A DNA stretch of 26,050 nt from IMG/VR virus record IMGVR_UViG_3300037076_000106, positions 1 to 26,050 of that record. One strand, 5' to 3'. The translations under genes and the position numbers were made by a program. Positions 22,438-26,050 of the stretch are shown here, in pieces. Below the pieces are notes generated by a model. That model was not told the origin of the DNA and ran no database searches. It saw only the letters and a list, made by a program, of their open reading frames with translations. This stretch comes from a virus. Position 1 is the stretch's first letter. The number at the start of each line of letters is the position of its first letter.

Positions 22438-23391
22438 ATGAACATCCAAACTCAATTTCTGGATTGCAATAGCAATCCGCTCAGTGTTCGTAAAGTCCTC
22501 TTTACGCCTGTCAAATCACCAGAGATTTCCGCTTCGTGGTTGGCGACTGCTGATTCGTATCAATTTACCACAAGCCTTGCGGGTGTTCTTTCTGCTTCAA
22601 TAGTTGCAAACAACTACAAGGTGGACATCGCAACCCCAGTCCCCCCAACTTCTTTCTACCTCACGGTATCTGAAACTGGGTCGTATATCTACTCGGGAAG
22701 CATCAAATCAGGTTCAGCACAGGATGTATTCTTCGACCTCTTCAACTTGGTCAAAGACCCGACTTCGGTAAAGAAACTCACTCTCACCCCCGTATGGAGT
22801 TATCCATTCGTTTGGAGTGGTTCCATCATTGCTCTCAACTCCACAAGTTCCGTTCCTGTAAATGGATACGTTGAATATGATGCACTTATCCCCGGTGTCT
22901 ATCTTTGTGATGCTCTCGGGAAAGTAGATACGACTTTTTATATCTCTGTCCCCAACTGGCCCTCCACAGGCTCAGATGCCCCAGCGTGGAACGCCAAAGA
23001 CCTATTGATAGTTAAGCCGTCCAAAGGCATCCCCGTCAAACTCTACAATGGAGATTCGTCATACGTATTGACAGTTTCAAGCTCTGACGCTCGATACGTT
23101 CATGCGGAGTCGGGTGGGCAGTTCACTTCGGCATCCTATTCAGTTTACGCTGATACGGCATCGTACGTAGCCAGCACAGTTTCATCATCTTATGCAAATA
23201 CAGCTTCATACGCTACCAATGCCGGTTATACCGTGACATTGATGGCCAGTTCAAGTTATGCTGCATTAGTCAATCCCGATGATAACATTCTTTTTTTCTT
23301 ATGGGATGATACACTAATTGGTAATTTCCGCATTACGGAAGATGGCTTCCGCCGAATCACGGAGGATGGAAATTGGAGAGTAATAGAATGA
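22438..23391 (+). CDS. Tail fibre-like protein with SASYA and RITEDG repeats
   Basis: The 317-residue product has two related beta domains (about 1-105 and 111-190), each starting V-x-K-x-x-x-TPV, reminiscent of baseplate or Ig-like folds. Residues 230-275 are SASYA-type repeats (SASYSVYADTASYV, SSYANTASYATNAGY), common in trimeric fibre shafts of environmental phages. The C terminus carries NFRITEDGFRRITEDGNWRVIE, a RITEDG repeat also found in phage tail proteins. No host-binding knob is seen, so it may be an adaptor that links a spike. Its stop overlaps the sigma-like gene's ATG (ATGA). Translation may be controlled by the hairpin at 22409-22428. Confidence 0.7.
   Translation: MNIQTQFLDCNSNPLSVRKVLFTPVKSPEISASWLATADSYQFTTSLAGVLSASIVANNYKVDIATPVPPTSFYLTVSETGSYIYSGSIKSGSAQDVFFDLFNLVKDPTSVKKLTLTPVWSYPFVWSGSIIALNSTSSVPVNGYVEYDALIPGVYLCDALGKVDTTFYISVPNWPSTGSDAPAWNAKDLLIVKPSKGIPVKLYNGDSSYVLTVSSSDARYVHAESGGQFTSASYSVYADTASYVASTVSSSYANTASYATNAGYTVTLMASSSYAALVNPDDNILFFLWDDTLIGNFRITEDGFRRITEDGNWRVIE
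23323..23388 (+). repeat. RITEDG-encoding repeat, first copy
   Basis: This segment encodes two RITEDG units and a degenerate third (RVIE) at the very end of the fibre gene. Related units reappear at 24099-24143 at the end of the next gene, so the sigma-like coding region is bracketed by the same repeat in the same orientation. Confidence 0.65.
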
Positions 23392-24203
23392 GTGGCACAT
23401 CTTTAATTGAGACTAAACAGAAACATTCCGGTTGGAAAGATGACGGAACGGAGCAAGCGATTGTTGAATATGTTGCTGCCAGCGATTACGACCGCAAAAA
23501 TGCTATATTCACAGAACACATTTATACCCCATTGCTTCAAATGGTGTATGGACTAATGGCTAAGCATCACATAACCCATTTGGATGAAAGTTGGGATAAT
23601 GTTGCTCAAGATACGGTTTCTCATTTGACATTGCATTTGCATGAATGGAAATCACTTCGGGGAAGTTCTGCCTTTTCCTTTTTCTATACGGTTGCCAAAT
23701 ACTATCTATGGAGTAGAAACAAATTGAATGTAAATAGGGAAGTTAAACACGTTAGCATATATGACTTGGATGACACTCAAGAGGATGGCGTTGACTCTCT
23801 TCTTATGTCCTCGGTTGTACCAGAAGATAATCTCAAAGAGAATGACACATTGACAAACAAAGAATTGCAACGGTGGAAGGCATTGTCAGAGTATGTCAAC
23901 CGTATCACGGATAAGAAATTCAAAATATATCATTACATTGTTACCCGTGTCCAGACACTCTTGGACAACCCAGAGTTAATACGTGTTCCAACCAATGCAC
24001 AATTTTGTCTTAACGAAAATATAGCTGGCTCTAAAGTGCGTAAACTCAAGGATAGAGTAATGCATAATTTGCCAATTCTGCTAAGACGGTTTGACGAGCA
24101 TAGAATAACCGAAGATGGAAACCATCGTATATTTGAAGATGGTTCAAGCAAGGTATCGGAGCAATCAAGAGAAGACATTAATGCGGAGGTACAAATAAAA
24201 TGA
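23388..24203 (+). CDS. Sigma-factor-like protein with C-terminal RITEDG repeats
   Basis: The start ATG 23388 overlaps the fibre stop (ATGA) and follows GGAGAG at seven bases. The 271-residue product has a sigma-70 region 2-like helical segment at about 45-115: IYTPLLQMVYGLMAKH, then NVAQDTVSHLTLHLHEW and SSAFSFFYTVAKYYLWSRNK. This resembles T4 gp55-type late sigma factors, whose core carries a similar aromatic F-x-Y-x-T-x-A stretch. Residues 198-228 (PTNAQFCLNENIAGSKVRKLKDRVM) could be a helix-turn-helix. Residues 238-252 are RITEDG-type repeats matching the fibre protein. It may direct RNA polymerase to late promoters. It overlaps the spike start. The sigma assignment is by pattern and not proven. 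Confidence 0.5.
   Translation: MSGTSLIETKQKHSGWKDDGTEQAIVEYVAASDYDRKNAIFTEHIYTPLLQMVYGLMAKHHITHLDESWDNVAQDTVSHLTLHLHEWKSLRGSSAFSFFYTVAKYYLWSRNKLNVNREVKHVSIYDLDDTQEDGVDSLLMSSVVPEDNLKENDTLTNKELQRWKALSEYVNRITDKKFKIYHYIVTRVQTLLDNPELIRVPTNAQFCLNENIAGSKVRKLKDRVMHNLPILLRRFDEHRITEDGNHRIFEDGSSKVSEQSREDINAEVQIK
24099..24143 (+). repeat. RITEDG-encoding repeat, second copy
   Basis: This segment encodes HRITEDGNHRIFEDG near the end of the sigma-like gene. It matches the repeat at 23323-23388 in protein sequence and in part in DNA. Such a tail is not expected on a transcription factor and suggests transfer from, or recombination with, a fibre gene. Confidence 0.6.
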
Positions 24204-25963
24204 TTATACAAACCAGATTAAATGGGGAAGAGGCGGTAATAAACTCTGCTAGTTATGCTGTTAGTGCTTCCTACTCCAAGCAAGCATTAAGTGCCTCATA
24301 CGCACCTTCAATTGGTGGAACCTCTGTTAGTAGTGCTTCATGGGTATCCGCATCTGTCCATATTATCAATTCGGATACCGCTTCTTATGCTTTGAATGCT
24401 GGATTGGTTCAACAAGTAAGTTGTTTCCCTAACGGCACATATGTTTTCAATGGTATCACCTATAATCCAGTCGGTTCTTCTACTTGCGGTATTCAAGAGG
24501 CTATTAACGCTTTGCCAACCGCAAGCAACTATCAAACCCCGGGCGGTGGCACTATTTATTTTGCTCCCGGCATTTTCTACACTTCCGCAAGCATAGTATC
24601 ACCTAATACTCGCTATCCGTTTGGGCTTCAACTCTATGGCGCTGGTATTAATACCACGGGTATTGTTATGAGTGGTTCAAACGCCACTGGTTCGGTAATT
24701 GAATTTGGTGGCGGTAACTTTGGTGCCTTGACTGGTTCTTGCAATGACAAATCTTTCCATATGAAGGATATGTTTGTTGCCAATGCTTTCAACACTACCA
24801 ATAGCATTGTGTATGTTAAGGGTCCGGGCGATAATGTAAGTTCTTCCAGTATAGCAACCGCAGTTATTGAACACTGCTGGTTTGGATGGTGGCAGGCAAT
24901 GATTACACAAGATTCTAATATCACACATGAAGGTGGCGTACTAACCCCAAGTGCAAATGATGATGCTATCTTCTTTGGACTAATCAAACACAACCTTGTA
25001 GGTCTGCGTATTGATTGTAATTTTAATAACAATACCATTGTTAGAGACTGCGAATTCACTTTCTTAGCAGTAGGTCTTGATGCTGCTGCCGACCACATTA
25101 TTATTCAAGATAACGTGTTTTCATTTTGTGGGCGTATTCATAGCGTAGATAACGACTGGCCTTGGACTTCACTGAATAGAATTGGTGCGGGTGTAGTGCT
25201 TCAAGAGTCCAGTAACGTTGGCGGATTGTGGAATGGTAATGATAACTGGCGTTGCAGTGGCAATAACTTTATCGGTTCAAGCCCATCTTCGTCTTGTTAC
25301 ATTTTCAATTCAATGCGCAAGTTCCCAAGAATGGTCTATGGTGATTCTTATGAAGTTGATGCTGGATGCGGTAACATTGTCACTAATGGTAGTCCTATCA
25401 CTATCATAAATCCAATGTTGCCACCCGACAGGATTTCTCAAATGGTAAACTATAAACTACCAAGCACTTCTGATTTTAGCAATTGGAATAGTCAACCAAT
25501 CACAGCTACGTTTAGTAGCAGCTTGATAAAGCTATGGGATATGAATTGGTACAACAGTTATGATGGCCCATTTGCATTCAGCGGCTCTATTACGGCATTG
25601 CACCTTACTGCTTCTGTGTTGGGTACTGCTTCTAATGCTATCAGTGCTTCATACGCTCCCGGTGTCAGTGCCGCAACTTACACTTCATCTTTGTTTGGAA
25701 CTGCGTCATGGGCAACCAATGCTATCATGTCATCCTACGTTTCTACACACAGAGCGGGAACACTTTCAATGAATGCAACGGCTGGAATGGTGTCATTTAC
25801 AAGTCCAATGACTAATACCAATTATGCAGTTTCAATAATGGGTACAACGGTTCCTCTTATAGGACCGACAGTCGGAGGCAAATCAGTCAACGGATTCACC
25901 GCTTCCTTTGCGAGTAACTTCTCTGGTGCTCTGGATTGGATTGTGATTCCATATACACAATAA
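24200..25963 (+). CDS. Tail spike with pectate-lyase-like beta-helix and SASYA repeats
   Basis: The 587-residue product starts with SASYA repeats at about 15-68, continues with a right-handed beta-helix domain (GIQEAINALP, GGGTIYFAPGIFY, LQLYGAGINTTGIVM, then repeated N-N-x-I/V coils such as NNNTIVRDCEFTF and IIIQDNVFSF) of the pectate-lyase superfamily, and returns to SASYA repeats at about 469-516. A final 71-residue domain (TNTNYAVSIMGTT, NGFTASF, LDWIVIPYTQ) is a common fibre C-terminal cap. Spikes of this class bind or cleave host surface glycans. Strong GGAGGT precedes ATG 24200, which overlaps the sigma-like stop (ATGA). The catalytic residues cannot be named from sequence alone. Confidence 0.85.
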   Translation: MIIQTRLNGEEAVINSASYAVSASYSKQALSASYAPSIGGTSVSSASWVSASVHIINSDTASYALNAGLVQQVSCFPNGTYVFNGITYNPVGSSTCGIQEAINALPTASNYQTPGGGTIYFAPGIFYTSASIVSPNTRYPFGLQLYGAGINTTGIVMSGSNATGSVIEFGGGNFGALTGSCNDKSFHMKDMFVANAFNTTNSIVYVKGPGDNVSSSSIATAVIEHCWFGWWQAMITQDSNITHEGGVLTPSANDDAIFFGLIKHNLVGLRIDCNFNNNTIVRDCEFTFLAVGLDAAADHIIIQDNVFSFCGRIHSVDNDWPWTSLNRIGAGVVLQESSNVGGLWNGNDNWRCSGNNFIGSSPSSSCYIFNSMRKFPRMVYGDSYEVDAGCGNIVTNGSPITIINPMLPPDRISQMVNYKLPSTSDFSNWNSQPITATFSSSLIKLWDMNWYNSYDGPFAFSGSITALHLTASVLGTASNAISASYAPGVSAATYTSSLFGTASWATNAIMSSYVSTHRAGTLSMNATAGMVSFTSPMTNTNYAVSIMGTTVPLIGPTVGGKSVNGFTASFASNFSGALDWIVIPYTQ

Positions 25964-26050
25964 ATATACGAGAATGGCGGAAAGAAGGGGAAAAGAAGGG
26001 CAGGAGGTTACTTCGTCTTCTTCAAATAGCATTTGACACTATCTCCCTCG

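Noticed and set aside
25974-26036. Twenty-codon plus-strand frame after the spike
   Set aside because: Very short, low complexity, and no clear ribosome site.
26008-26049. Possible end of a minus-strand gene at the right edge (13 open codons before TAA)
   Set aside because: Too short to judge; no terminator separates it from the spike gene, and a 13-codon open frame is common by chance.
2-26050. tRNA genes and CRISPR arrays
   Set aside because: No cloverleaf-like sequence or regularly spaced direct repeats were found by reading; gaps between genes are too short for arrays.

Overview
The window is a stretch of a tailed double-stranded DNA bacteriophage (or prophage) genome covering the packaging, head, tail and receptor-binding genes. 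Gene order follows lambda: GpA-type large terminase, gpW-like connector, lambda-type portal, S49 head protease, accessory head proteins, major capsid protein, head-tail and tail-completion proteins, tail-tube-like proteins, short tape measure, tail tip, fibre and spike. The order, and the absence of any contractile sheath, suggest a siphovirus-like particle. No integrase, lysis, replication or host gene is present, so lifestyle and host cannot be fixed. The SASYA-type repeats in the fibre and spike resemble those of many environmental phages, which is weak evidence for an environmental origin.

Layout. Bases 2-1804: terminase, cut by the left edge. 1859-2833: four small genes, the last gpW-like. 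2837-5331: portal and S49 protease. 5334-7802: two homing-endonuclease-like genes alternating with an acidic protein and a coiled-coil protein. 7834-8805: major capsid protein, followed by a strong intrinsic terminator. 8876-10697: connector and tail-completion genes. 10710-13664: two paralogous tail-tube-like genes, each followed by an endonuclease gene, then a possible tail-assembly chaperone and a further endonuclease. 14356-20671: tape measure, two tail-tip candidates and a 1098-residue cysteine-rich protein. 20672-21205 (minus strand): an HNH endonuclease. 21256-25963: a small CxxC protein, a methyltransferase-like protein, a fibre protein, a sigma-factor-like protein and a beta-helix tail spike.

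The most striking feature is the invasion of the structural operon by six free-standing endonuclease genes in about 16 kb. Five share one C-terminal nuclease core with an E-x-D-x3-H...D signature, like Vsr/DUF559 or EDxHD enzymes. The sixth is HNH. Four of the five and the HNH enzyme also share an N-terminal CxxC-x(21-22)-CxxC zinc ribbon, so one targeting module seems to have been joined to two nuclease folds. All sit exactly between intact genes, often with stop/start overlaps, so the operon remains readable.

Other points worth a second look are a sigma-like gene inside the fibre cluster that carries the same RITEDG repeats as the neighbouring fibre protein, a sugar-O-methyltransferase-like gene among receptor-binding genes, the giant Cys-rich tail protein, a duplicated tail-tube gene, and several hairpins placed to control expression at gene boundaries. 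All names come from reading motifs and gene order; no database search was possible.
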